64,000 bases of DNA from positions 248,001 through 312,000 of the forward strand of contig JBJMLO010000030.1 in assembly GCA_045805265.1 (NCBI GenBank), read 5' to 3'. Below the pieces are notes generated by a model. It ran no database searches and was not told where the DNA came from. It saw only the letters and a list, made by a program, of their open reading frames with translations. Made by a program: the position numbers and the translations under genes. Below, in pieces: positions 7,948 through 16,394 of this stretch. How positions within the stretch are numbered: position 1 is the stretch's first letter; each line of letters begins with the position of its first letter. The stretch comes from JBJMLO01 sp045805265. GTDB taxonomy: Bacteria > Actinomycetota > UBA4738 > JACQTL01.

Positions 7948-9764
7948 GAGAAGAACGAGTGCGTGGGGCGCTCGGGCTCGGGTTCCGGCTCCTCCACGGC
8001 GACGGGAGCGGCCTCCTTCGCGGCCTCCTCGTCGGGTCCGTGGCCGTTCGACTGGGACTTCCGCGCCCGCCTTCCGGCGCGCCCGTTCTGCCCTGCCGCC
8101 TCCTTCGACCGGCGCTTCGCGCGCCGGGTCTTGCGCTTCTCCTCGGACCCCTGCTCGTAGTAGTAGCTGGACGTGTACGCGTAGTAGTCGGCGTAGTAGT
8201 AGTACGACGTCGCGGGCCCGAAGTTGTTGAGCACCGCGCCCACCACCCTCGCTCGGACCTTGGCCAGCTGGTCTCGGGCATGGGCCAGCACGCGGCGGTT
8301 CGTCGCCTCGTTGACCACCAGGAGCACGGCCTCCGAGAGCGTGGCCAGCACCGACGCGTCGGCCAGCCCGAGGACCGGCGGCCCGTCGAGGATCACCCAG
8401 TCCGCGGCCTCGGCGGCCTGCTCCAGGAGCTGCTTCATGGCCACGGAGCCCAGCAGCTCGGCCGGGTTCGGCGGGACCGGACCTCCCGCCATGACCCGCA
8501 GGCCCTTCACGCCGGGATCCTGGATGGCGTCGAGCAGCGCGGCCTGGCCGGAGAGCACGCTGGACAGCCCCACGCGGTTCGACAGGCCGAAGAACCGGTG
8601 GATCGAGGGCCGGCGGAGGTCGGCGCCGATCAGCAGGACGCGCTGGCCCGCCAGCGCCATGACCGTGGCCAGGTTGGCGGCCGTGGTCGACTTGCCCTCG
8701 CCCTTCACCGGGCTCGCGATCAGCAGCCTGCGGACCGGGCCGCCCACGGATACGAACAGCAGGTTCGTCCGCAGGGTCCGGTAGGACTCGGTGGCCGCCG
8801 CCTTCGTGTCCGCCACGGACACCAGGAACTGCGTGCCCTCGCGGGGCGTCTTCCCGCCCGACGCCTTCGAGGTCACGTGGGGGACGACGCCGAGCAGCGG
8901 CGCGCCGGCCTGCCGCTCGAGGTCCTCGGGCCCGCGGATCGAGTCGTCCGCGTAGTCCCGGAGGAACGCCGCCCCGATCCCGAGCGCGAGCCCGATGATC
9001 ACGCCGAAGATCGCGTCGCGGAGGTGGTTCGGCCGCACCGGGTGATGGGCGACCTTGGCCGGCTGGATGATGGCGCTGTGCGCGTCGGAGGTGACCTGGT
9101 TGATGGCCTGCTGATTCTGCTGGATGTACTGCAGGTCGATATCGCGCGCGGCCTGCAGGTCGTTGCGCTGGCCCGTGATCGATCGCAGCTCGTCCGGCTT
9201 GAACGGATGCGCCGCGTTGAAGTCGGCGAGGGCCCGGTTGTCCTGCTGGAACTGGGCCTTCCACCTGTTGAAGGCAGTCTGGAACGGCGCCAGCGTGGCC
9301 TGGTTCCGGTAGTTCAGGTACTCCGTTGCGAACCCCTGCGCGAGGTCCGCGGCCCGCTGGGGATTGGGATGCTGGGCCTGGAACAGCAGGATGGAACCCG
9401 CCGACTTGAGCGGCGCGACGGTCACGAAGCGCGAGAGCTGGTCGGGATTGACGTCCTTCGCCCAGGGGATGGTCTTCTGGACGCGGGAGGACACCAGGTA
9501 GCTCGTGGCGATCTGGGCCTCCACGTCCGGGTCGATGCGCTGGACGAATGGCACACCCTGAGAGGAGTTCTGCGTCTGGGGGACCTGCGGGACGACGAGC
9601 TTCACCTGCGACTGGTAGACCGGGGTCTGCCGGAAGCTCAGGAACATGACGCCGGCGACGACCAGCGCCACGATGATGAACGCGGTCCATTTCCTGGTCC
9701 ACAGGATGCGCACGTAGTCCCGGAGCTCGAAGGTCGTGGTGCGCGTCGATTGCGTGTCGGCCAC
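7944..9764 (-). CDS. Wzz-BY-kinase fusion (polysaccharide co-polymerase / tyrosine autokinase)
   Basis: 606 residues. Order: cytosolic N-terminus, TM1 (about 26-44), a periplasmic Wzz-type coiled domain, TM2 (about 250-270), then a CpsD/Wzc kinase. The kinase has Walker A 'SPVKGEGKSTTAANLA' (about 350), Walker A' 'LLIGADLRRPS' (about 377) and Walker B 'VILDGPPVLGLAD' (about 458). A tyrosine cluster near residue 520 has ten Tyr in 16 positions, the usual autophosphorylation site. Unusually, it is followed by about 80 more residues rich in Lys/Arg then Glu/Pro. The GTG at 9764 was chosen because GGAGAG lies just upstream. First gene of the operon; it would control chain length. Confidence 0.9.
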   Translation of the reverse strand: MADTQSTRTTTFELRDYVRILWTRKWTAFIIVALVVAGVMFLSFRQTPVYQSQVKLVVPQVPQTQNSSQGVPFVQRIDPDVEAQIATSYLVSSRVQKTIPWAKDVNPDQLSRFVTVAPLKSAGSILLFQAQHPNPQRAADLAQGFATEYLNYRNQATLAPFQTAFNRWKAQFQQDNRALADFNAAHPFKPDELRSITGQRNDLQAARDIDLQYIQQNQQAINQVTSDAHSAIIQPAKVAHHPVRPNHLRDAIFGVIIGLALGIGAAFLRDYADDSIRGPEDLERQAGAPLLGVVPHVTSKASGGKTPREGTQFLVSVADTKAAATESYRTLRTNLLFVSVGGPVRRLLIASPVKGEGKSTTAANLATVMALAGQRVLLIGADLRRPSIHRFFGLSNRVGLSSVLSGQAALLDAIQDPGVKGLRVMAGGPVPPNPAELLGSVAMKQLLEQAAEAADWVILDGPPVLGLADASVLATLSEAVLLVVNEATNRRVLAHARDQLAKVRARVVGAVLNNFGPATSYYYYADYYAYTSSYYYEQGSEEKRKTRRAKRRSKEAAGQNGRAGRRARKSQSNGHGPDEEAAKEAAPVAVEEPEPEPERPTHSFFS

Positions 9765-9915
9765 AGGCTCTCCAGGGGGATACGGGCCCATCCGGGCGCG
9801 ACCGGGCTCGCCCCGCCGCCGCACGGCGCACCCGCCCGGCTGAGGCTACCGGTGGGCACCCCCGACGTCAACGAACCGACCGGCGAGTGAGCGGGACCGG
9901 GCCCGGTCGGGTCGC

Positions 9916-9921
9916 TACACT
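9916..9921 (+). promoter_or_regulatory. -10-like hexamer for sqdB
   Basis: TACACT lies about 60 bases before the sqdB start, in the 216-base divergent gap shared with the polysaccharide operon. No convincing -35 is seen. A GGGAAAGGA purine run shortly before the ATG can serve as ribosome binding site. Confidence 0.4.
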
Positions 9922-9980
9922 ATGCCGGTCCCGGCGGGCCGCCCCGCCGCCACGATCCAGCGGGAAAGGACTCGACCAGC

Positions 9981-11159
9981 ATGCGCATCCTCATCCTGGG
10001 CGGGGACGGCTACCTCGGGTGGCCGACCGCCATGCACTTCTCGAAGCGGGGCCACGAGGTCCACACGATCGACAACTACCTCCGCCGGCGGGCCCACAAG
10101 GAGCAGGGAACCGACTCCCTCACGCCCATCGGCGCCACGCTCCCCGAGCGGGCCGCCGCGTGGAAGGACGTCACCGGGCTCGACATCGGCGTCACCGAGG
10201 ACAACATCTGCGACTACGACGTTGTGGACCGGCTGTTCCGGGACTTCCGCCCCGAGGCGATCATCCACTACGGCGAGATGCCCTCGGCCCCGTACTCCCA
10301 CAAGAGCCGCGAGCACGCCGTGTTCACGCAGTACAACAACGTCGTCGGCACCCTGAACATCCTGTTCGCCATGGCCGAGCTCGCGCCCGACGCGCACCTG
10401 GTGAAGCTCGGGACCATGGGCGAATACGGGACGCCGAACATCGACATCGAGGAGGGCTACCTCGACGTCAGCCACAACGGCCGCACCGACACGCTGCCGT
10501 TCCCCAAGCTCCCCGGGTCCTGGTACCACCTGTCGAAGGTCCACGACTCGCACAACATCCACTTCGCGTGCCGCATCTGGGGGGTGCGGGCCACCGACCT
10601 CAACCAGGGCGTGGTGTACGGGATCCAGACCGAGGAGACCAAGCTCGACGACCGCCTGCTGACCAGGTTCGACTACGACGAGGTGTTCGGCACGGCACTG
10701 AACCGGTTCTGCCTCCAGGCCGTCGTCGGCCACCCCCTGACCGTGTACGGGAAGGGCGGGCAGACCCGGGGCTACCTCAACATCGTCGACACCATCCAGT
10801 GCATCGACCTCGCCACGGCCAACCCGGCCGACAAGGGTGAGTACCGGGTCTTCAACCAGTTCACGGAGCAGTTCTCGGTCGTGGAGCTCGCCGAGACGGT
10901 GCAGCGGGCCGGGGAGCACCACGGGCTCGACGTGCACGTCGACCACGTCGACAACCCCCGGGTCGAGAAGGAGGAGCACTACTACAACGCCACGCACACG
11001 AAGCTCCTCGACCTCGGCCTGAAGCCTCACCTGCTGTCGGAGACGCTGGTCGAGTCGATGTTCGACGACATCGCCAGGTACCGCGACCGGGTGATCCCCG
11101 ACCACATCATGCCGTCGACGCGGTGGCGCGCGGCCGTGGAGCAGGGCGCCACCGCCTGA
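9981..11159 (+). CDS. sqdB: UDP-sulfoquinovose synthase (SQD1/SqdB)
   Basis: 392 residues, an extended SDR. It converts UDP-glucose plus sulfite to UDP-sulfoquinovose, the head-group donor of sulfolipid. Highly specific SQD1 stretches are present: the Rossmann start 'MRILILGGDGYLGWPTA', 'KLGTMGEYGTPNIDIEEGY' with the catalytic Thr, 'HNGRTDTLPFPKLPGSWYHL' running into the YxxxK pair 'YHLSK', 'RATDLNQGVVYG', 'YGKGGQTRGYLNI' and 'EEHYYNATHTKLLDLGL'. These match plant/cyanobacterial SQD1 and archaeal Agl3 better than any other epimerase. It is followed three bases later by a DUF2304-GT2 fusion. No SqdX-type GT4 is adjacent, so the acceptor (diacylglycerol, polyprenol or glycan) is open. Confidence 0.92.
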   Translation: MRILILGGDGYLGWPTAMHFSKRGHEVHTIDNYLRRRAHKEQGTDSLTPIGATLPERAAAWKDVTGLDIGVTEDNICDYDVVDRLFRDFRPEAIIHYGEMPSAPYSHKSREHAVFTQYNNVVGTLNILFAMAELAPDAHLVKLGTMGEYGTPNIDIEEGYLDVSHNGRTDTLPFPKLPGSWYHLSKVHDSHNIHFACRIWGVRATDLNQGVVYGIQTEETKLDDRLLTRFDYDEVFGTALNRFCLQAVVGHPLTVYGKGGQTRGYLNIVDTIQCIDLATANPADKGEYRVFNQFTEQFSVVELAETVQRAGEHHGLDVHVDHVDNPRVEKEEHYYNATHTKLLDLGLKPHLLSETLVESMFDDIARYRDRVIPDHIMPSTRWRAAVEQGATA

Positions 11160-11162
11160 CGC

Positions 11163-12221
11163 ATGCTCGCGCTGCGGATCGTCGGGGGCATCTTCGGGGC
11201 GGGGCTCATCGTGCTCGCCGTCGTCCGGTACGGGCGACGGTCGATCAGCCGGCTGAACCTGCTGATCACCTGGCTCCTGGCGCTCGGCCTGATCGTCCTC
11301 GCGGTCGCTCCGGTGGTGTTCCAGCCGCTGTTCGACCTGTTCAACTTCGGCAAGAAGGGCAGCGGCCAGCGCCTGATCGCGGTCGAGCTGTTCGGCCTGC
11401 TGATCCTGTTCGCCCTCCTCGTGCGCAACATGGTCTACACGGACCAGAACGAGCGGGCCCTCCGCCTGCTGATCGAGTCCCTGGCCGTGAGGGACTTCGA
11501 ATCGGAGCAGGCCCGCCTGGGTCACCGGCTGCCCACGGGGCCGTGCATCGTGGCCGTGTCGCCGGCGTTCAACGAGGCCGAGAACGTCGCCGCCGTCATC
11601 CGGGACATCCCGCGCGAGATCGAGGGGTATCCGGTCGTCCCGATCGTGGTCGACGACGCCTCGGACGACGGAACCGGCGACGTGGCCCGGGAGGCGGGCG
11701 CGATCGTCATCCGGAACCCCATCCGCAGGGGCGGCGGGCTGGCGCTCCGGGTCGGCTACGACGTCGCGGCGAGGCTCAACGCCGAGGTGGTCGTGACGCT
11801 CGACGCGGACGGCCAGCACCTGCCCGAGGAGATGCCGGTGCTGGTGCTGCCGGTGCTGAAGAGCGAGGCCGACATGGTGAACGGCTCGCGCCTGCTCGGA
11901 GACTTCGAGGCGGAGAGCATCGTCCGCCACATCGGGGTCCACTTCTTCTCGTGGATGGTCACCGTGATGACCGGCCAGCGCATCACCGACCCCTCCAGCG
12001 GCTACCGCGCCACCCGGACGGACGTCCTGCGGAAGTTCGTTCTCACCCAGGACCAGTTCTGGACCAGCGAGCTGCTCATCGAGGGGCTGCGGCATCGCGC
12101 CCGGATCGTCGAGGTCCCGATCACGATCAAGGCCCGGGCCGGCGGCAAGTCGAAGAAGCCGAAGTCCCTCAAGTACGGCTGGAACTTCTCCAAGGCCATC
12201 ATCCAGACCTGGCTCCGGTAG
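11163..12221 (+). CDS. DUF2304 membrane domain fused to family 2 glycosyltransferase
   Basis: 352 residues. The N-terminal about 105 residues form three membrane segments of the DUF2304 type, usually a separate small protein encoded beside GT2 genes. From about residue 118 a DPM1-like GT2 follows: 'AVSPAFNEAENVAAVI', 'VVDDASDDGTGDVA', the DxD-bearing 'TLDADGQHLPEEM' and 'DPSSGYRATRTDVLRKF'. There are no extra C-terminal TMs. Such enzymes load a sugar onto polyprenyl phosphate. It starts three bases after sqdB and so is almost surely co-transcribed with it, which makes UDP-sulfoquinovose a candidate donor. That is inference; other hexoses are equally compatible with the fold. Confidence 0.85.
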   Translation: MLALRIVGGIFGAGLIVLAVVRYGRRSISRLNLLITWLLALGLIVLAVAPVVFQPLFDLFNFGKKGSGQRLIAVELFGLLILFALLVRNMVYTDQNERALRLLIESLAVRDFESEQARLGHRLPTGPCIVAVSPAFNEAENVAAVIRDIPREIEGYPVVPIVVDDASDDGTGDVAREAGAIVIRNPIRRGGGLALRVGYDVAARLNAEVVVTLDADGQHLPEEMPVLVLPVLKSEADMVNGSRLLGDFEAESIVRHIGVHFFSWMVTVMTGQRITDPSSGYRATRTDVLRKFVLTQDQFWTSELLIEGLRHRARIVEVPITIKARAGGKSKKPKSLKYGWNFSKAIIQTWLR

Positions 12222-12257
12222 CCCCGCGCGGACGTTTGCGGTTCCGCGTCCCCAGCC

Positions 12258-12280
12258 GATACGGTGTTGCTGCCCGTATC
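12258..12280 (+). promoter_or_regulatory. Inverted repeat in the leader of the beta-helix gene
   Basis: GATACGG (12258-12264) and CCGTATC (12274-12280) form a perfect 7-base inverted repeat with a 9-base spacer, ending 17 bases before the ATG. It could be an operator or an mRNA hairpin. The ribosome binding site GAAGGGGGATCC lies just after it. Confidence 0.35.
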
Positions 12281-12297
12281 CGACAGAAGGGGGATCC

Positions 12298-13362
12298 ATG
12301 AAGCGCGCTCTGGGAACATCGTTGCTGGTCGCCGGGCTCCTGGGAGCGATGCTGGGCCTGGCCCCGGCGGCGAGCGCCGCGACGATCGACGTCCATCCGG
12401 GTCAGTCGATCCAGGCGGCCATCAACCACGCGTCGCCGGGCGACACCATCGTGGTGCACCCCGGCGTGTACCACGAGTCCGTCGTCGTGAACAAGAACCA
12501 CCTGACGCTGCACGGCGCCGGCGCCTCGAGCACGGGCACCGTGATCATGCCCCCGCAGTCCAGCAACCGCTGCATGCACGGCGGCTCGGGGTTCTGCGTG
12601 TTCGGCAAGCCGACGAGCACAGGGATCCAGTACCGGATCGGCACGACGGTCGAGGGGTTCCTGTTCAAGGGGTTTCCGGTGTTCGGGCTCGTGGGCTTCG
12701 GGTCGAGGGGCTCGACGTTCTCGCACAACTTCGCGGTGAACAACGGCGAGTACGGGATCGCCTGCTTCACCTGCCCGGGTGTCCGGTACCTGTTCAACAA
12801 GGCGACGGGCGCCGACGAGGCGGGGTTCTACATCGGCGACACCCACCACGCCAACGCCCTCGTGGAGGGGAATCTCGCGTACGGCAACGGCTCGAACGGG
12901 TTCTTCTTCCGGGACTCCAACGTCGGGCGGGCCGAGGGCAACAAGGCGTACGGCAACTGCGTGGGCATCACGCTGCTGAACACCGGCGAACCCAACAACG
13001 TGCACGGGTGGACCATCGTGCAGAACGACTCGTACCAGAACACCCGGGAATGCCCGGGCGGCGGCGGCGAGCCGTCCAGCTCAGGCGTCGGGATCGCGGT
13101 CGCCGGCGCACACGACAACCTCGTCGCCCACAACACCGTCTGGGCCAATCACCCCGGCGGCGCGAGCGACTTCCCGCCGGCGGGCATCTCGGTGTTCTCG
13201 ACGGCACAGTTCGGCGGCTCCAACGCCGGGGGCAACGAGATCCGCGCCAACATCCTGTACCGGAACCACCCCGACGACATCTTCTGGGACCAGAAGGGCG
13301 CGGGGAACACGTTCACGAAGAACAAGTGCACCACGTCCCACCCGAACGGGCTGTGTCACTAG
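12298..13362 (+). CDS. Secreted right-handed parallel beta-helix protein
   Basis: 354 residues. A clear Sec signal peptide (basic 'MKR', hydrophobic core, cleavage probably after 'AASA', about residue 27) precedes 'IDVHPGQSIQAAINHASPGD', the standard opening of NosD/pectate-lyase-like beta-helix repeats. Many short turns with Asn and Gly ('NKNHLTLHGAG', 'NNGEYGIACFTC', 'EGNLAYGNGSNGFFFRD') repeat along the chain. Several Cys pairs suggest disulfides. No catalytic Asp/Arg set of a named lyase was recognised. It may bind or trim an extracellular polysaccharide, which fits its place beside two glycan clusters. GAAGGGGG before the ATG is a good ribosome site. Confidence 0.85.
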   Translation: MKRALGTSLLVAGLLGAMLGLAPAASAATIDVHPGQSIQAAINHASPGDTIVVHPGVYHESVVVNKNHLTLHGAGASSTGTVIMPPQSSNRCMHGGSGFCVFGKPTSTGIQYRIGTTVEGFLFKGFPVFGLVGFGSRGSTFSHNFAVNNGEYGIACFTCPGVRYLFNKATGADEAGFYIGDTHHANALVEGNLAYGNGSNGFFFRDSNVGRAEGNKAYGNCVGITLLNTGEPNNVHGWTIVQNDSYQNTRECPGGGGEPSSSGVGIAVAGAHDNLVAHNTVWANHPGGASDFPPAGISVFSTAQFGGSNAGGNEIRANILYRNHPDDIFWDQKGAGNTFTKNKCTTSHPNGLCH

Positions 13363-13389
13363 CCTGAGCCCGGGTCGGCACAACGCGGG

Positions 13390-13415
13390 AGGCGGCTCGC
13401 TGCGGCGGGCCGCCT
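13390..13415 (+). terminator. Terminator-like hairpin after the beta-helix gene
   Basis: AGGCGGC (13390-13396) pairs with GCCGCCT (13409-13415) around a 12-base loop, 27 bases after the stop codon. A short T-containing stretch (GTTTCG) follows rather than a T-run, so it is a weak intrinsic terminator candidate. Confidence 0.4.
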
Positions 13416-13472
13416 TCGGCGTTTCGCGATTCGTTTCGCTCGGGGCCGTCGGGGGCTTGCTACCGTGAGCCC

Positions 13473-13496
13473 GTGAACGCGCGGGTCCCGCCGTGA
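13473..13496 (+). CDS. Seven-codon leader ORF coupled to the membrane-protein start
   Basis: A GTG at 13473, six bases after a TACCGT -10-like hexamer (13461-13466), opens a frame of seven codons (VNARVPP) ending at TGA 13494-13496. That stop overlaps the GTG start of the next gene (GTGA). The geometry is that of a leaderless mini-ORF delivering ribosomes to the main start, which has no Shine-Dalgarno sequence. No conserved peptide is recognised; it may be chance. Confidence 0.3.
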   Translation: MNARVPP

Positions 13497-15529
13497 GGAC
13501 GACCGAACCCCGGGCGGACGCGCCCTCCGAGCAGGCAGGAGCGCCCGGCGACGCGGGCCCGAGGTTCCTCGGGGCCTGGGTCTCGGCGCTCGGGGGGGTC
13601 GGCGCCGTGTTCCTCGGGACGTTCCTGCTGTACTTCCTGGTCTACCGGGTCCGGCACTTCACGCTGCCGCTGGGGTGGGACACGCCGTGGTACGTGTGGC
13701 GGGCCGACTACATCGGACACGTCGGCATGGGCCCGCTGGACACGGCCTCCCGGCCGGGGCACCCACTGCTGTCCGCGACGTTGAGCTCCCTGACCGGGCT
13801 GTCCTCGCTCCGGATGGAGGTCGTCCTGCCGTTCGTGCTGGTGGGGATGCTGGCGCTGGCGGTGGGGGCGGTGGTCGCCGTGGGCGGCCGGCAGGAGTGG
13901 TGGCGATGGGCGGCCGCCGCGGCGGTGTCCGGGGTCACGATCGGAACGACCCGCCTCGTCGGGGAGAACGTCTCGAACCTCATGAACGTGCTGTTCGTCG
14001 TCGTGGCGTTCCTGCTGCTGATCCGGTTCTCGGCCGCCGGGCGGGGGTTCGGGGGGGCGGTCGTCCTGCTGGTAGCGGCCGCGATGTCCCACTGGCTGTT
14101 CATGCCGGTGGTGGCACTGTTCATGGCCGGGTGGTGGGCGCTGGCGCTGCCGGGGTCGGCACGGGCCCGGCGGTCGGGCACCGCGCTATGGCGGACCGAG
14201 TCCGGGGCGCTGTTCGCCGCGGGCGGGCTCACGGGAGCGGCCACGCTGGCGCTGATCTACCCCGTGCTGGGGTCGACGTTCCGCACCCGCGAGATCGGCG
14301 AGTTGCACAGCCGGTACCTGCCGAAGTTCCGGGAAGACCTGAAGGGCATGGCGGCGTGGGCGGTGGGGCCACCGGCCGCGGTCGGCGCGGTGCTGGTGGC
14401 GCGGCCGGCGCGCCCGGAGCGCGACGAGTCGGCGCCCGCGACCCGAGGGCCGTTCCTCCGGATGCTGCTCGGGTGGACGGCCGTGTGCCTGGTCGGGATG
14501 GCCGTCGCGGCCCTCACGCTCGTGGTACCGCCCCACCGGTTCCTGGGGCTGCTGGTGGCGCTGCCGATGGCGGCCGCGCTGGCGGCCCTGGTGTGGACCG
14601 TGGGGAGATGGGTGGCGCGGCGGGTCGGGAGACCGGCCGGGATCGTGGCCGCCGCGGTCATCGTGGGCGCGCTCACGGTCCCCACGGTCGCGTGGTGGTT
14701 CGGGCCGGCCGACTTCAGCGGGCCGGAGCAGTGGTTCGACCAGGCCGCGTTCGACCAGGCCCGGTCGATCGACGCGTACGTCGACACGCTGCCGGCGGGA
14801 CGGCAGGTGGTCGTGGAGGCCGGGCCGCGCGGCTCGTCCGGACCGATCTCGATCTCCCTGAAGGAACGAACCGTGCGCGCGGGACTGGCCCCCGGGCACC
14901 AGGAGCGTGTGGTCGTCGTTCCCGGCGAACCGGCGGACCTGCTCGCCGGGCGGTTCACCCGCGTGCCGAACCCCGAGTTCAATTCGCACAACCGGCCGTT
15001 CTTCGACGAAGGCGTGGCGGCGCTGCGCGGGGGAGCGCCGATCGTGGTGCCCCAGGCGCTCGGCCCCCAGGAGTTCCAGCGCGCGGTCGCCAAGGAACAC
15101 GCGGCCGAGATCGCGCCCGGGGTCGCCCTCCTTCGCGGTCCGGCGCCGCCCGGTCGGCTCGGGCCACCGCCGGCGTTGCAGGTCGTCCCCGGGACCAGGC
15201 TCGGCGTGCTCGAAGCGGTGGCGCTGGTGGTACTGATGGGGATCGCCGGGCTGGGATGGACGGTGTGGTTCCTGGGCGGCGGGGCGCGTCCGGTGGTCGT
15301 GCTGTCGCTCGCCCCGACCGTCGGCGCCGCCATGCTGATCCTCACGGCGCTCGTCACGACCAAGCTCGGCTTCCACCCTGCCGAGGCGCCGGGCGTCGTG
15401 ACGGCCGTCGTCGTCGCGGTGCTCGGGGGGATCGTCGCGCTCGCCGGCCGTCTCCGAGCCGCCCCCGGCCGGGCCGACGACGGGTACCGATCGGAGACGC
15501 CTGCCGGGGCTGCGTCCGAGCGTCCCTAA
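13493..15529 (+). CDS. Large multi-pass membrane protein, GT-C glycosyltransferase-like
   Basis: 678 residues. After a 25-residue polar N-terminus there are about ten to twelve hydrophobic segments, an extracytoplasmic stretch (about residues 410-560) and two or three C-terminal TMs. The first loop reads 'LGWDTPWYVWRADYIG'. An acidic residue in the first extracytoplasmic loop is typical of GT-C (PMT/ArnT-like) polyprenol-dependent glycosyltransferases, but no family-specific motif was recognised. GTG start as above. Its 3' end overlaps thiE by three bases (convergent). A partner for the DUF2304-GT2 product would be expected to look like this. Confidence 0.6.
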   Translation: MRTTEPRADAPSEQAGAPGDAGPRFLGAWVSALGGVGAVFLGTFLLYFLVYRVRHFTLPLGWDTPWYVWRADYIGHVGMGPLDTASRPGHPLLSATLSSLTGLSSLRMEVVLPFVLVGMLALAVGAVVAVGGRQEWWRWAAAAAVSGVTIGTTRLVGENVSNLMNVLFVVVAFLLLIRFSAAGRGFGGAVVLLVAAAMSHWLFMPVVALFMAGWWALALPGSARARRSGTALWRTESGALFAAGGLTGAATLALIYPVLGSTFRTREIGELHSRYLPKFREDLKGMAAWAVGPPAAVGAVLVARPARPERDESAPATRGPFLRMLLGWTAVCLVGMAVAALTLVVPPHRFLGLLVALPMAAALAALVWTVGRWVARRVGRPAGIVAAAVIVGALTVPTVAWWFGPADFSGPEQWFDQAAFDQARSIDAYVDTLPAGRQVVVEAGPRGSSGPISISLKERTVRAGLAPGHQERVVVVPGEPADLLAGRFTRVPNPEFNSHNRPFFDEGVAALRGGAPIVVPQALGPQEFQRAVAKEHAAEIAPGVALLRGPAPPGRLGPPPALQVVPGTRLGVLEAVALVVLMGIAGLGWTVWFLGGGARPVVVLSLAPTVGAAMLILTALVTTKLGFHPAEAPGVVTAVVVAVLGGIVALAGRLRAAPGRADDGYRSETPAGAASERP

Positions 15530-16164
15530 TCCGAGAGGGCCGCCAGCAGCGCCCGGACCGCCGCGGCCGGGTCCGGGGCCTCGGTCACCGCGCGAACGAC
15601 CACGATGCGCCGGGCCCCGGCGTCCACGGCCTCGGGCAGCGTCCCGGGGTCGACGCCGCCGATCGCGAACCACGGCCGGTCAACGGTGGCGGCCGCGTGG
15701 CGGACGACCTCGAGCCCGGTGCCGGGCCGCCCGGGTTTGGTCGGCGTCGCGTGGATCGGCCCGGCGGTGACGTAGTCCGCCTCCGGCGCCGCGGCGTCCA
15801 GCTGTCCCGGCGAGTGGCACGAGAGCCCGACGATGGCATCCGGGCCGAGGATCTCGCTGGCGAACGCCGGCGACAGGTCGTTCTGCCCGACATGGACGCC
15901 GTCGGCGCCGGCCGCGAGCGCCACGTCGGCGCGGTCGTTCACCGTGAACAGCGCGCCGTGTCGCTCCGCCGCCTTCTGGAAGACCTCGCTCCACCGCATG
16001 AGGTCGCCGGCCTCGGCGTCCTTCTCCCGGAGCTGTACGACGTCGACGCCGGCCTCGAGGATCGCGTCGAGGAACTGCGCGAGATCCCCCTGCTGTCCAC
16101 GCGCTCCGGTGACGACGTACAGCCGCGCTTCGCGCAGCCGTTCCCTCCGAAGGGCTGCTTCCAC
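15526..16164 (-). CDS. thiE: Thiamine-phosphate synthase
   Basis: 212 residues, a TIM barrel that joins HMP-PP and the thiazole phosphate to give thiamine phosphate. 'GVDVVQLREKDAEAGDL' holds the pyrophosphate-binding QLRxK motif, 'FTVNDRADVALAAGADGVHV' with 'GQNDLSP' the substrate loop, and 'DYVTAGPIHATPTKPGRPGT' the GPxxxTxTK-like motif. The C-terminal 'FAIGGVDPGTLPEAVDAGA' binds the thiazole phosphate. It starts seven bases after thiS, forming a thiS-thiE pair separate from thiG-thiH elsewhere in the window. Confidence 0.93.
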   Translation of the reverse strand: MEAALRRERLREARLYVVTGARGQQGDLAQFLDAILEAGVDVVQLREKDAEAGDLMRWSEVFQKAAERHGALFTVNDRADVALAAGADGVHVGQNDLSPAFASEILGPDAIVGLSCHSPGQLDAAAPEADYVTAGPIHATPTKPGRPGTGLEVVRHAAATVDRPWFAIGGVDPGTLPEAVDAGARRIVVVRAVTEAPDPAAAVRALLAALSD

Positions 16165-16171
16165 GCGTCGC

Positions 16172-16369
16172 TCAGCCTCCGGCGACGGCCCGGACGAGCT
16201 CCAGCCGGTCGCCCTCTCCCAGCGTGGCGTCGTAGCGGGACCGCTCGAGGGCCTCGCCGTTCATCTCGACGACGACCAGCCGCGGGTCGAGCCCCCGCTG
16301 GCGGATGAACGCGTCGACGGTGGTCGCCGGGGGGACCTCGTAGGGCTTGCCGTTCGCCGTGACCCGCAT
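16172..16369 (-). CDS. thiS: Sulfur carrier protein ThiS
   Basis: 65 residues, a beta-grasp protein ending in Gly-Gly ('VRAVAGG'), the site of adenylation and thiocarboxylation. The start 'MRVTANGKPYEVPPATTVDA' and the middle 'VVVEMNGEALERSRYDATLG' are typical of ThiS. It delivers sulfide to ThiG in thiazole synthesis. No thiF is in the window, so a shared MoeB/ThiF-type activator must be elsewhere. Confidence 0.92.
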   Translation of the reverse strand: MRVTANGKPYEVPPATTVDAFIRQRGLDPRLVVVEMNGEALERSRYDATLGEGDRLELVRAVAGG

Positions 16370-16377
16370 CGCTCCCC

Positions 16378-16383
16378 AGTGTA
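16378..16383 (-). promoter_or_regulatory. -10-like hexamer directly before thiS
   Basis: On the minus strand TACACT is followed by eight bases and the thiS ATG. This places the transcript start at or within two bases of the start codon. No TPP-riboswitch sequence fits in this gap, unlike at thiG. Confidence 0.45.
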
Positions 16384-16394
16384 GGGAGCGGTGT

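Noticed and set aside
9915..12299. Minus-strand 794-codon frame opposite sqdB and GT2
   Set aside because: Mirror frame of two well-supported genes, with no recognisable motif and Val/Asp/Arg-biased composition.
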